The notes under the pieces: generated by a model
The model's input: only the letters and a program-made list of their open reading frames with translations
What the model was told of the DNA's origin: nothing
Database searches by the model: none
Source: Actinomycetes bacterium
GTDB lineage: Bacteria > Actinomycetota > Thermoleophilia > RBG-16-64-13
DNA length: 33,652 nucleotides
Direction of reading: 5' to 3'
Assembly: GCA_021372435.1 (NCBI GenBank)
Contig: JAJFUK010000089.1
Coordinates: 1 to 33,652, forward strand
Position numbers and translations under genes: made by a program
Shown here: positions 7,451 to 14,161 of the stretch, in pieces
Position numbering within the stretch: the first letter of the stretch is position 1
Layout: each line of letters starts with the position of its first letter

Positions 7451-8041
7451 ATGAGTTCATACGGACAGGTGCAGGTCAAAGGCGGACGATACCGGTTCCG
7501 GGGCGATTTCCACCGCCTCGAGCAGCACATGCCCATCAGGGATGCCGACCATGGCTGGAGGCTGGTGGGTGTGACAAAACCTCGGGACATGACCTATGTC
7601 CACAGCTACGGGGGCGAGGCCCTCTTCTTCGAGTCGCTGTCGCAGGGGAAGCTCTTTGCCACCAAGTGCGAGAACCCCGCCTGCGAAGCCAACGGCTCGA
7701 TATTCCAACCGTTCCGGATCTATTGCCCGGATTGTCTTTCCAGGTGCACGGTCATCGACATGACCGAGCTGGCTAAGCAGACGGCCACCATCCACACCTT
7801 CATGGTGTGCGAGCGGTCGGGCGCCTTCAACGTTCTCGACAAGCCGATCCGCTTCATCAACATCGAGTTCGACGGCGTATCGACCATCCTCTTCAGCTAC
7901 CTACTGATGGGCGAACCTCAGATCGGGATGCGGGTCGCGCCGGTTTTCAAATACTACAACCCGACTTATACCATCCTCGATCTCTCTTGGGTCCCCGCGG
8001 GTACTAAGGCGGAGGCGCTGCCCGAAGGCTTCTTGTTCTGA
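7451..8041 (+). CDS. Zn-ribbon OB-fold (DUF35) partner of the thiolase-fold enzyme
   Basis: A 196-residue DUF35 protein. The rubredoxin-like zinc ribbon uses C73 and C78 (KCENPAC) and C92 and C95 (YCPDC). An OB fold follows (TIHTFMVCERSGAFNVLDKP, then FDGVSTILFSYLL and IGMRVAPVFKY). DUF35 proteins bind thiolase-superfamily enzymes and, in the archaeal thiolase/HMG-CoA-synthase complex and in Ltp2-ChsH2, help channel or shape the CoA substrate site. About 60 extra residues precede the zinc ribbon. The ATG follows the thiolase stop by 12 bases with a weak GAAAGG Shine-Dalgarno, so the two genes are almost certainly cotranscribed and form one enzyme. Confidence 0.85.
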   Translation: MSSYGQVQVKGGRYRFRGDFHRLEQHMPIRDADHGWRLVGVTKPRDMTYVHSYGGEALFFESLSQGKLFATKCENPACEANGSIFQPFRIYCPDCLSRCTVIDMTELAKQTATIHTFMVCERSGAFNVLDKPIRFINIEFDGVSTILFSYLLMGEPQIGMRVAPVFKYYNPTYTILDLSWVPAGTKAEALPEGFLF

Positions 8042-8127
8042 GGAGAGGATGCGTAGAAGGCAGGGAAAGACCGTCATGGCGCCGTGTCGCGGCAGTCGCA
8101 ACGATCTCACGGTAAGGTGGAGGGTCA

Positions 8128-9111
8128 ATGCTCAGAAACTATGACCTGCTCAGCGCCGAGGTCAACCTTGTAGGCGTCATCAAGGCCAGGGCGGTCGTCG
8201 GGCGCTATTTGAACCGCACGAACCTGACCTACTACTCCGAGCTCTCGCGCCTTGCGGGGTGCGAGGTCTACGTCAAGCACGAGAACCATAACCCGACCGG
8301 CTCCTTCAAGATACGGGGCGCGCTCAACTTCTTCCATCATATGTCCGGCGAAGAGCTGGAGAACGGCATACTGGTCGCTACTCGCGGCAACCACGGTCTG
8401 GCCATGGCGTGGGCCGGACGGTGGTTCAACGTACCGTGCACGGTGGTGGTCCCCGAGCACAACAACCCCGAGATCAACCGTATCGTGGAGAGCTTCGGCG
8501 CCGAGCTCATCGTCCACGGGCACGACTTCTACGACGCCCAGTCCTACTGTGACGAACTGGTCGACTCGGCCGGTTACTACTACGTCGAGCAGGGCAACGA
8601 GCCCGAGATCCTGAATGGTCTGGGTACGATGGGGCTCGAGATCTTCGAGGATCTTCCGGACGTCGACGTGGTCATCTGTCCCATTGGGGGAGGCGCCGGT
8701 TGCGCCTCGGTCATCAAGGTAACCCAGGCCGTCAACCCGAAAGTGGAGGTGATCGGGGTGCAGGCCGAACGGGCGGCCGCCTTCTACGAGTCGTGGAAGA
8801 AGGGCGAGAGGGTCACCATCGAGGGAGCGGACACCGTGGCCGACGGTCTCGCGGCGCGGAGCGTCTTCCAACTCCCGTACGTCATCATGAAGGATCACAT
8901 CACCGACGTGGTCCTGCTGAGCGAGGCGGAGATACTGGAGGGCGTCCGGCTGGCTCTACAGACCACCCACAATCTGGCCGAGACGGCCGGGGCGGCGGCC
9001 ATAGGAGCGGCGCTCAAGATCAAGGAGCGGCTTGCCGGCAGGAACGTCGTCCTGATCATGTCCGGGGGCAACCTGGATCACGGGCACCTGTTGCAGGCGC
9101 TCGCTGAGTGA
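8128..9111 (+). CDS. PLP-dependent threonine/serine dehydratase-like protein (fold type II)
   Basis: A 327-residue fold-type-II PLP enzyme. The PLP lysine is K61 in NPTGSFKIRGALNF. TRGNHGLAMAWAG is the substrate-binding loop, CPIGGGAGCAS binds the phosphate, and MSGGNLDHGHLL closes the active site. Relatives include threonine ammonia-lyase (giving 2-oxobutyrate), serine/threo-hydroxyaspartate dehydratases and EutB of ectoine use. It lacks the C-terminal ACT regulatory domain of biosynthetic IlvA, so it is likely catabolic. GGTGGAGGG precedes the ATG. The upstream DUF35 gene ends 86 bases earlier on the same strand, so they may share a transcript. A 2-oxoacid product could be oxidised by the Por complex encoded convergently just downstream. 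Confidence 0.82.
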   Translation: MLRNYDLLSAEVNLVGVIKARAVVGRYLNRTNLTYYSELSRLAGCEVYVKHENHNPTGSFKIRGALNFFHHMSGEELENGILVATRGNHGLAMAWAGRWFNVPCTVVVPEHNNPEINRIVESFGAELIVHGHDFYDAQSYCDELVDSAGYYYVEQGNEPEILNGLGTMGLEIFEDLPDVDVVICPIGGGAGCASVIKVTQAVNPKVEVIGVQAERAAAFYESWKKGERVTIEGADTVADGLAARSVFQLPYVIMKDHITDVVLLSEAEILEGVRLALQTTHNLAETAGAAAIGAALKIKERLAGRNVVLIMSGGNLDHGHLLQALAE

Positions 9112-9183
9112 CCGCAGAGCGCGGAGCCCGCCTCGAGGACTGCGGAGTACCGCAAAGCTCTCGGCGAACCCCGCGCCCTGCGG
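9112..9183. terminator. Large stem structure between convergent genes
   Basis: CCGCAGAGCGCGG (9112-9124) pairs with CCGCGCCCTGCGG (9171-9183), 12 of 13 positions. It encloses CCTCGAGG (9131-9138) and a hairpin TGCGG-AGTA-CCGCA (9141-9154). It fills the gap between convergent genes and may stop transcription from both sides. No U-tract is present, so a standard intrinsic terminator is not shown. Confidence 0.4.
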
Positions 9184-9205
9184 ACGGCTCGGTGCTATGA
9201 GTGGT

Positions 9206-10123
9206 CTACTCGGCGGCCGCCTGGCCGGCCGCCCGGTAGTAGCCGCTCCACTTGGTGTCGACCTGCGCCTGGATCTCGGCGATCTGCTCGTCGCTGAGGA
9301 GTCTGAAGCGCGACTGGCTGCGCAGATAGTCGCCCACCGGGACGAGCTCCCGCTTCTCGACGAGCTTCTCGGAGGCGCCGGTCAGTCGGAGCATGCCCTG
9401 CTCGATCTCGTAAAGGTCGAAGTATCCGGTCTCTACAGCCAGCCGGCCCACTTTGATGCTGTAGCGGGGTTCGAAACCCCACCCCGGCGGACAGGGCGTA
9501 TGGATGTGGATGTATTTGGTGCCCGATAGAGAGAGGGCCTTTCTGATCTTGTCGTAGAGGTCCAGCGGATAGGCCGCCGACGCCGTGGCGACGTAATCGA
9601 TGCCGTGCGCCGCCATGATGGCCGGCACGTCCTTCTTCTTCTGCTGCTTGCCCTTGAAGGGAGTGTTGGTGGTCACGGCGCCCTGGGGCGTGGTGCCTGA
9701 ACGCTGGACTCCCGTGTTCATGTAGCCCTCGTTGTCGTAGCACATGAAAAGGAAGTCCTCCTCGCGCTCGGCGGCCCCCGATAGGGCCTGAATGCCGATG
9801 TCGGCCGTGCCACCGTCGCCGGCCCAGCCCACGACCTTGGTATGCTGCCTGCCCCGCATCTTGAGCGCGCCCAGCAGACCGGTGGCCGCAGCCGCGGTGG
9901 AGGCGAAGGTCACGTTCAGGCAGGGCAGCTTGGTGGAGGCGACGGGGAACAACCCCTGCAGCACGGTCAAACAACTGGGCGGCACGACGAGGATGGTGTC
10001 GGGGCCCAGAGCCTTGAGGCCGATGCGGTAGGCGATGCTGAGTCCGCAGCCCGCGCAGGCCCGGTTGCCCGGGTAGACGAGCTCTTCTCTGGGTAGGGTG
10101 AGGATGGTGGTCTTGGCGCTCAT
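9206..10123 (-). CDS. porB: 2-oxoacid:ferredoxin oxidoreductase beta subunit (PorB-like)
   Basis: A 305-residue TPP-binding subunit. Together with alpha, gamma and delta it oxidises pyruvate (or another 2-oxoacid) plus CoA to acyl-CoA, CO2 and reduced ferredoxin in the cytoplasm. The TPP motif is GDGGTADIG at residues 102-110 with NEGYMNTGVQRSG at 131-143. Cys residues for a 4Fe-4S cluster are in CAGC (23-26), PPSC (51) and HTPCPPGWGFEP. ATG 10123 has AAGGAG nine bases upstream. It is the last gene of porGDAB, separated from porA by 99 bases that contain a repeat. The assignment to pyruvate is by resemblance; 2-oxobutyrate or 2-oxoisovalerate are possible. The organism would be anaerobic or tolerate low oxygen. 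Confidence 0.9.
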   Translation of the reverse strand: MSAKTTILTLPREELVYPGNRACAGCGLSIAYRIGLKALGPDTILVVPPSCLTVLQGLFPVASTKLPCLNVTFASTAAAATGLLGALKMRGRQHTKVVGWAGDGGTADIGIQALSGAAEREEDFLFMCYDNEGYMNTGVQRSGTTPQGAVTTNTPFKGKQQKKKDVPAIMAAHGIDYVATASAAYPLDLYDKIRKALSLSGTKYIHIHTPCPPGWGFEPRYSIKVGRLAVETGYFDLYEIEQGMLRLTGASEKLVEKRELVPVGDYLRSQSRFRLLSDEQIAEIQAQVDTKWSGYYRAAGQAAAE

Positions 10124-10154
10124 GACGGAGGCTCCTTAGGACTCGCTTCAGGAT

Positions 10155-10260
10155 GAAGCCGCGCCCGCCCAGTGCGCGCCGGACGGCATGATAACGCGTC
10201 CTTGGTCGCGCAGGTAGTGCTGCTACTCACGCTCCCTGCCTCTTCCTCTTGCGCTCGCCC
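10155..10260 (-). repeat. Dispersed REP-like palindromic repeat, copy A, overlapping the 3' end of porA
   Basis: The 44-base core at 10196-10239 matches 33568-33611 at 37 of 44 positions, all differences being transitions. Flanking sequence from GAAGCC (10155) to about 10260 aligns more loosely. Around GTAGTGCTGCTAC the core forms an imperfect hairpin; some changes from copy B keep pairing (A-T to G-U or G-C). The porA stop (10223-10225) and last residues lie inside it. Strand is arbitrary. Confidence 0.6.
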
Positions 10261-11500
10261 GGCTCGTCCCTTGCGGCGGAGCTTCATCTTGAAACGAGTC
10301 GTAAAGCTTGAGGCCGATCCAGCCCGGACCTTCCACGGGCGTTCCCGTGATATGGGCGCGGAGGGCATCGGTGAGGTCGGCGGTCCTGATGTCGCGACCC
10401 CCGATGCCGGCGATCATGCCCTTGACGGCCGGTGGCCGGCCGCCGTCCGTGCGGTGCGCCAGGAGAGCTGCTTTGAGATCGGAGCAGAGCGCCCCTTCGT
10501 AGCCGTACGAGACCGCCTTCTCTATGACGATCACGCCGGCGGCGTGCTGGAGCGCGGCGGCGAGGGCCTCGTCGGGGAAGGGCCGATAGAGCCTGACCCC
10601 AAGGACGCCGACCCTATGCCCTTCGTTGCGGAGAATCTCGACGACATCCCGCAACTGGTAGGTGAGCGAGCCCAGGCCCACCACGATGTGTTCGGCATCG
10701 TCGCAACGATAGGGCTCGAGAAGGGCGTCGCCACCCCGGCCGAAAACCTCCTTGAACCTGTCTTCGATCTCCTGGGCCACTTCAAGAGCGGCCCTCAGGT
10801 CTTCCTGCAGCAGGTAGCGGATCTCCATGTACCCATGGGCCATCTCGCCCGTGACATCCATCCGCACGTCCGGCAGGGTCACGGTATTGAGGTTGGCCGG
10901 GCTCTCCGGGTCTAGGGCGTACGAAGGTTCGAAGGGGGGGAGGAAACGCGCGACCTTCTCCTCCTCGGGCACCTCGAAGGGCATGTAGGTGTGCGAGAGC
11001 AGATAGCCGTCATAACAGACCATCACGGGGATGCTCACTGCCTCGGCCAGAGCGAAGGCCTTCAAGACGCCGTCGATGATCTGCTGGTGATCGCAGGCGT
11101 ACATCTGGATCCAGCCCGTGTCGCGCTGCGAGATGGAATCTTGATGGTCGTTCCAGATGCACCAAGGGGCACCGACCGCCCGGTTCACCACGCACATGAC
11201 TATGGGCAGACGGGCGCCCGCGGCCCACTGGATCTGTTCGTGCATATACAGCAGGCCGTTGGCGCTCGTCGCCGTGAAGGCGCGGGCGCCTGCCGAGCCG
11301 GCGGCGATGCAGGCCGCCAAGGCGGAGTGTTCGCTTTCCACCGGGATGTACTGGGCCCGCAGCTCCCCGGACTCTACGAACTCGGAAAGCTTCTCGGTCA
11401 GCGGCGTCTGGGGCGTGATGGGGTAGGCCGCGATCACCTGCGCGCCGGCCAGCTTGACCCCCATGGCTGCCGCGACGTTGCCGTCTTCGATTATGTGCAT
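10223..11500 (-). CDS. porA: 2-oxoacid:ferredoxin oxidoreductase alpha subunit (PorA-like)
   Basis: A 425-residue alpha subunit, contributing the pyrimidine domain and the substrate pocket. Recognisable features are AAYPITPQTPLTEKL (residues ~24-38), where the Thr-Pro loop binds the 2-oxoacid carboxylate, the VESEHSALAACIAAGSAGAR stretch, and LLYMHEQIQWAAGARLP. The C-terminal transketolase-type domain has EHIVVGLGSLTYQLRDVV and VGVLGVRLYRPFP. Residues after about 405 (GTSRASARGRGRERE) are an Arg-rich tail encoded largely by the REP-like repeat, so the original C-terminus may have been replaced. It overlaps the end of porD by 10 bases, indicating translational coupling. Gamma-delta-alpha-beta is a standard order for four-subunit Por. 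Confidence 0.9.
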   Translation of the reverse strand: MHIIEDGNVAAAMGVKLAGAQVIAAYPITPQTPLTEKLSEFVESGELRAQYIPVESEHSALAACIAAGSAGARAFTATSANGLLYMHEQIQWAAGARLPIVMCVVNRAVGAPWCIWNDHQDSISQRDTGWIQMYACDHQQIIDGVLKAFALAEAVSIPVMVCYDGYLLSHTYMPFEVPEEEKVARFLPPFEPSYALDPESPANLNTVTLPDVRMDVTGEMAHGYMEIRYLLQEDLRAALEVAQEIEDRFKEVFGRGGDALLEPYRCDDAEHIVVGLGSLTYQLRDVVEILRNEGHRVGVLGVRLYRPFPDEALAAALQHAAGVIVIEKAVSYGYEGALCSDLKAALLAHRTDGGRPPAVKGMIAGIGGRDIRTADLTDALRAHITGTPVEGPGWIGLKLYDSFQDEAPPQGTSRASARGRGRERE

Positions 11501-11832
11501 GGTCTCGATCCCTCGAGTGAGCAGGTCTGCTCATCGTCTTCCTGCCGCCCGGCTTCGTCGACCATGGTGATGGCCTTGGTCGGACACTCTTCGGCGCAGA
11601 TGGCACAACCTTTGCAGTACTCGTAGTCGATCGTGGGCGGGATGCTGCGCGAGATCACGCAGTCGGGGCAGTAGAGCCAGCAGATGAAGCAGGCCTCCGC
11701 CTTCCGCCTGGCCGGGGTGCAGCGCTCGAGGTCGATGACCGGGCGCTGGACGCGCCAAGAGCCGGTCTTGCCTCCGTCACCGGGACCGGCCAGGCTGTGC
11801 GATGTCTTGTAGCGGTAGCCTCGGGTGCCCAT
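11491..11832 (-). CDS. porD: 2-oxoacid:ferredoxin oxidoreductase delta subunit, 2[4Fe-4S] ferredoxin (PorD-like)
   Basis: A 113-residue ferredoxin subunit that relays electrons from the TPP site to external ferredoxin. The second cluster motif is standard: CKGCAICAEECPTKAI. The first is unusual: a Cys in ERCTPARRKAEAC sits ten residues before CFICWLYCP, where the normal spacing is CxxCxxC, and there is an additional Cys (CPDC). The C-terminal tail after MVDEAGRQ is probably disordered. The ATG overlaps the porG stop in a TGATG junction, and the 3' end overlaps porA, so the operon is tightly coupled. With two complete sets of Cys it should still bind two clusters. Confidence 0.88.
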   Translation of the reverse strand: MGTRGYRYKTSHSLAGPGDGGKTGSWRVQRPVIDLERCTPARRKAEACFICWLYCPDCVISRSIPPTIDYEYCKGCAICAEECPTKAITMVDEAGRQEDDEQTCSLEGSRPCT

Positions 11833-12383
11833 CAGGCGCCTCTCACGATGGTCTTCTCATAGGCGAGCTTGGCCGCCTGGACGTTGGCCTGGGGTTTCTT
11901 CGTCTTGAACTCCGCCTCGATCTCGGCAAGGACGAGGTCGAAGGGGACGGCGTCGAAAGCCCGGCACAGGACTCCGATGATACCCGAGTTGACCCGTCCC
12001 TGCGGCAGGCCCGCTTCTACCGAGAGGGCGGTCACGTCGGCTGCGGCGAGCCGGGCGCCGCCGAAGTCATGGGCGGACAGAGGCTTGGGCGTGTTGAGGA
12101 CGACGAGGCCGCCGGGCTTGAGCCCGGCGGCCACATCCACCTCAGTGAGTATAAGATGATCGAGCACCACCACGACGTCCGGGGTCTCGATGGGGGAGAT
12201 GTCGTAAATCTTTTCCTCGGACAGTTTGAGCGACGTGAAGACGGGGGCGCCACGCCGCTCGGTGCCGAAGGTCGGGGCCATGACCACCCCCGCATATCCG
12301 GACTTGAACGCCGCCGTGGCGAAGATCTTCGCCGCCGTTATCGCCCCTTGTCCTCCCCTGCCGTGCCATCGGATCTGGATCAT
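11832..12383 (-). CDS. porG: 2-oxoacid:ferredoxin oxidoreductase gamma subunit (PorG-like)
   Basis: A 183-residue gamma subunit, the CoA-associated domain of Por. The diagnostic N-terminus is IQIRWHGRGGQGAITAAKIF, followed by FGTERRGAPVFTSLKLSEEK and VVVLDHLILTEVDV. I start it at ATG 12383, where homology begins, with AAGGA about 7 bases upstream; the open frame extends another 76 residues upstream but without family features. It is the first gene of the porGDAB operon. It reads away from the maoC gene at 12496, leaving a 112-base divergent control region. Gamma subunits stabilise the complex and contribute to CoA binding. Confidence 0.9.
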   Translation of the reverse strand: MIQIRWHGRGGQGAITAAKIFATAAFKSGYAGVVMAPTFGTERRGAPVFTSLKLSEEKIYDISPIETPDVVVVLDHLILTEVDVAAGLKPGGLVVLNTPKPLSAHDFGGARLAAADVTALSVEAGLPQGRVNSGIIGVLCRAFDAVPFDLVLAEIEAEFKTKKPQANVQAAKLAYEKTIVRGA

Positions 12384-12423
12384 TCGGTCCTTACCACCGT
12401 GTCGCGATCTCCTGTTGCGAGGT

Positions 12424-12429
12424 ATTCTA
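12424..12429 (-). promoter_or_regulatory. Possible -10 element for porGDAB
   Basis: The minus strand reads TAGAAT, five of six consensus bases, 41 bases before the porG ATG, in the divergent gap between porG and maoC. No clear -35 hexamer is visible, so this is tentative. Confidence 0.25.
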
Positions 12430-12495
12430 CTTCGCCCGCGGTGTTTTCGGGGCCGATCCGCACAACGCGATGCTTCGAGGAGGTTGGTGAGCCGG

Positions 12496-12930
12496 ATGGA
12501 CAGGCGGAGATACGAAGACATAGGGGTGGGTGACACCAGCGCCTTCAGCAAGACGGTCACCGAAGCGGACATCTTCGCGTTCTGCGGCATAGCCGGTGAC
12601 TTTAACCCCATTCACGTCGACGAGGCGTTCGCCGGACACTCACGGTGGCAGGGCCGGATCGCGCACGGCATGCTCGTCGCCTCCCTGGTCACCCGGACGC
12701 TGTCGGCCCTGGCCGGCGAAGGAGCCGTGCATGTGTCCCAAGAAGTGTCCTTCGAATCGCCGGTCAGGATCGGCGATACGATAACAGTGGTCTCGCGCGT
12801 CACCGAGAAGATCGAGGACAAGCGCCGGGTCATGGTCAGTTCGGTGTGGACCAATCAAGATGGGACCGCCGTAATCCGGGGCCGGGGCGAAGTCCTTGTG
12901 CCACGGGAGAGACAAGGGCGTGAAGTCTAG
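12496..12930 (+). CDS. MaoC-family (R)-specific enoyl-CoA hydratase
   Basis: A 144-residue single hot-dog-fold protein. The catalytic motif is GIAGDFNPIHVDEAFA, with Asp and His that add water to a trans-2-enoyl-CoA to give the (R)-3-hydroxyacyl-CoA. QGRIAHGMLVASL is the following conserved helix. It has the length of PhaJ-type hydratases (about 140). GAGGAGG lies about 13 bases upstream of the ATG, and a GTG at 12487 is an alternative start closer to it. The acyl-CoA dehydrogenase follows 60 bases downstream on the same strand, so the two would act in sequence, oxidation then hydration. The substrate chain is unknown, and a role in polyhydroxyalkanoate supply is possible. Confidence 0.85.
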   Translation: MDRRRYEDIGVGDTSAFSKTVTEADIFAFCGIAGDFNPIHVDEAFAGHSRWQGRIAHGMLVASLVTRTLSALAGEGAVHVSQEVSFESPVRIGDTITVVSRVTEKIEDKRRVMVSSVWTNQDGTAVIRGRGEVLVPRERQGREV

Positions 12931-12990
12931 GACCTTTCGCCCACGGGCGTCGTGGAGACCTGGTCCCGTTCTCGAGAAACAGGAGCCGAA

Positions 12991-14130
12991 GTGGATTTTA
13001 CACTGACAGACGACCAACGGATGATCCGGGAGATGGCGCGGGACTTCTCCCAGGCTGAGATCGCGCCTCAGGCGGCGGAGATCGACCGGACCGGAGCCTT
13101 CCCGGCGGATATTCTCAAGAAGATGAGCGAGCTGGGTCTCATGGGACTGCCGATAGCGGAGGAGTACGGGGGAGCCGGGGCGGATTACACGAGCTACTGC
13201 CTGGCCCTGGAGGAGATCACGCGGGCCTGCGGGTCCACGGGACTGACCTACGAGGCCCATATCTCTCTGGGCTGCATGCCCATCTACTACTACGGCACCG
13301 AGGAGCAGAAGCGGGAGTACCTTCCCATGCTCTGCAGCGGTGAGAGCCTTGGCTCCTTCGGCCTGACCGAGCCCAACGCCGGCTCCGATGCCGGGGGCAC
13401 CCAGACTACCGCCACGCTCTCGGATGGCGAATGGGTCGTCAACGGCTCGAAATGCTTCATCACCAACGCCGCCTATGCCAAGTTCGTGACCATCACCGCC
13501 GTCACCGACAAGGGCAAGGGTACCCGGGGCATCAGCGACATCATCGTGCCCACCGGTATCCCCGGGTTCAAGGTGAGGGCGGCTTATGAGAAACTGGGGC
13601 TCCACGGCTCCAACACCACCGAGCTTTTCTTCGACGACGTCCGGGTGCCGGAGAAGAACCTCCTGGGCGTGCGGGGCGAGGGGTTCAAGCAGTTCCTGGC
13701 CGTCCTGGACGGGGGCCGCATCGCCATCGGGGCCATGGGGGTAGGGATCGCCCAAGCCGGTCTGGACGCCGCGTTGAAATACGCCAAGGAGCGCGTCCAG
13801 TTCGGCCAACCGATCGGCAAGTTCCAGGCCGTCCAGTTCAAGCTGGCGGATATGGCCATGAACATCGAGCTGGCCCGCAACATGTACCTTAAAGCCGCCT
13901 GGCTCAAGGACACCGGCCGCCCCTACACCCAGGAGGCCGGCTACGCGAAGCTGTTCGGCTCGGAGATGGCGACCAAGGCCGCGCTGGACGCCATCCAGAT
14001 CCACGGCGGTTACGGCTACATCAAGGAATTCCCGGTGGAGCGCTATCTGAGGGATGCCAAACTCCTCGAGATAGGCGAGGGGACTTCCGAGATCATCCGC
14101 CTTGTGATCGCGCGGGGCCTGGGGTTGTAG
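12991..14130 (+). CDS. Acyl-CoA dehydrogenase (short/branched-chain type)
   Basis: A 379-residue flavoprotein that oxidises acyl-CoA to trans-2-enoyl-CoA and passes electrons to electron-transfer flavoprotein. Conserved parts are GSFGLTEPNAGSDAGGTQT (FAD and substrate binding), the KCFITNAAYAKF strand, GGRIAIGAMGVGIAQ, and QIHGGYGYIKEFPVERYLRD. The catalytic base is the Glu of GEGTSEIIR near the C-terminus, as in short-chain and isovaleryl/butyryl types. The start is GTG 12991, with AGGAG six bases upstream; an ATG 39 bases earlier opens a non-homologous extension. No etfAB is in the window. Substrate length is not predictable from the sequence alone. Confidence 0.92.
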   Translation: MDFTLTDDQRMIREMARDFSQAEIAPQAAEIDRTGAFPADILKKMSELGLMGLPIAEEYGGAGADYTSYCLALEEITRACGSTGLTYEAHISLGCMPIYYYGTEEQKREYLPMLCSGESLGSFGLTEPNAGSDAGGTQTTATLSDGEWVVNGSKCFITNAAYAKFVTITAVTDKGKGTRGISDIIVPTGIPGFKVRAAYEKLGLHGSNTTELFFDDVRVPEKNLLGVRGEGFKQFLAVLDGGRIAIGAMGVGIAQAGLDAALKYAKERVQFGQPIGKFQAVQFKLADMAMNIELARNMYLKAAWLKDTGRPYTQEAGYAKLFGSEMATKAALDAIQIHGGYGYIKEFPVERYLRDAKLLEIGEGTSEIIRLVIARGLGL

Positions 14131-14161
14131 AAGAAGCCCGCGGGCGGGTAGCCGGGAGGTG

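Noticed and set aside
8049-8144. A 31-residue frame with AGGAGAGG next to its ATG, possible leader peptide for the dehydratase gene
   Set aside because: The Shine-Dalgarno touches the ATG, the product has no regulatory codon run, and it overlaps the dehydratase start. I cannot support it.
9466-9480. A T-arm-like sequence GGGG-TTCGAAA-CCCC that suggested a tRNA gene
   Set aside because: It lies inside porB, where it encodes conserved residues (GFEPRY). No acceptor, D or anticodon stems fit around it.
14131-14161. GCCCGCGGGC palindrome between the acyl-CoA dehydrogenase and gatB genes as a terminator
   Set aside because: The stem is short and self-complementary with no loop or U-tract, so termination is not supported.
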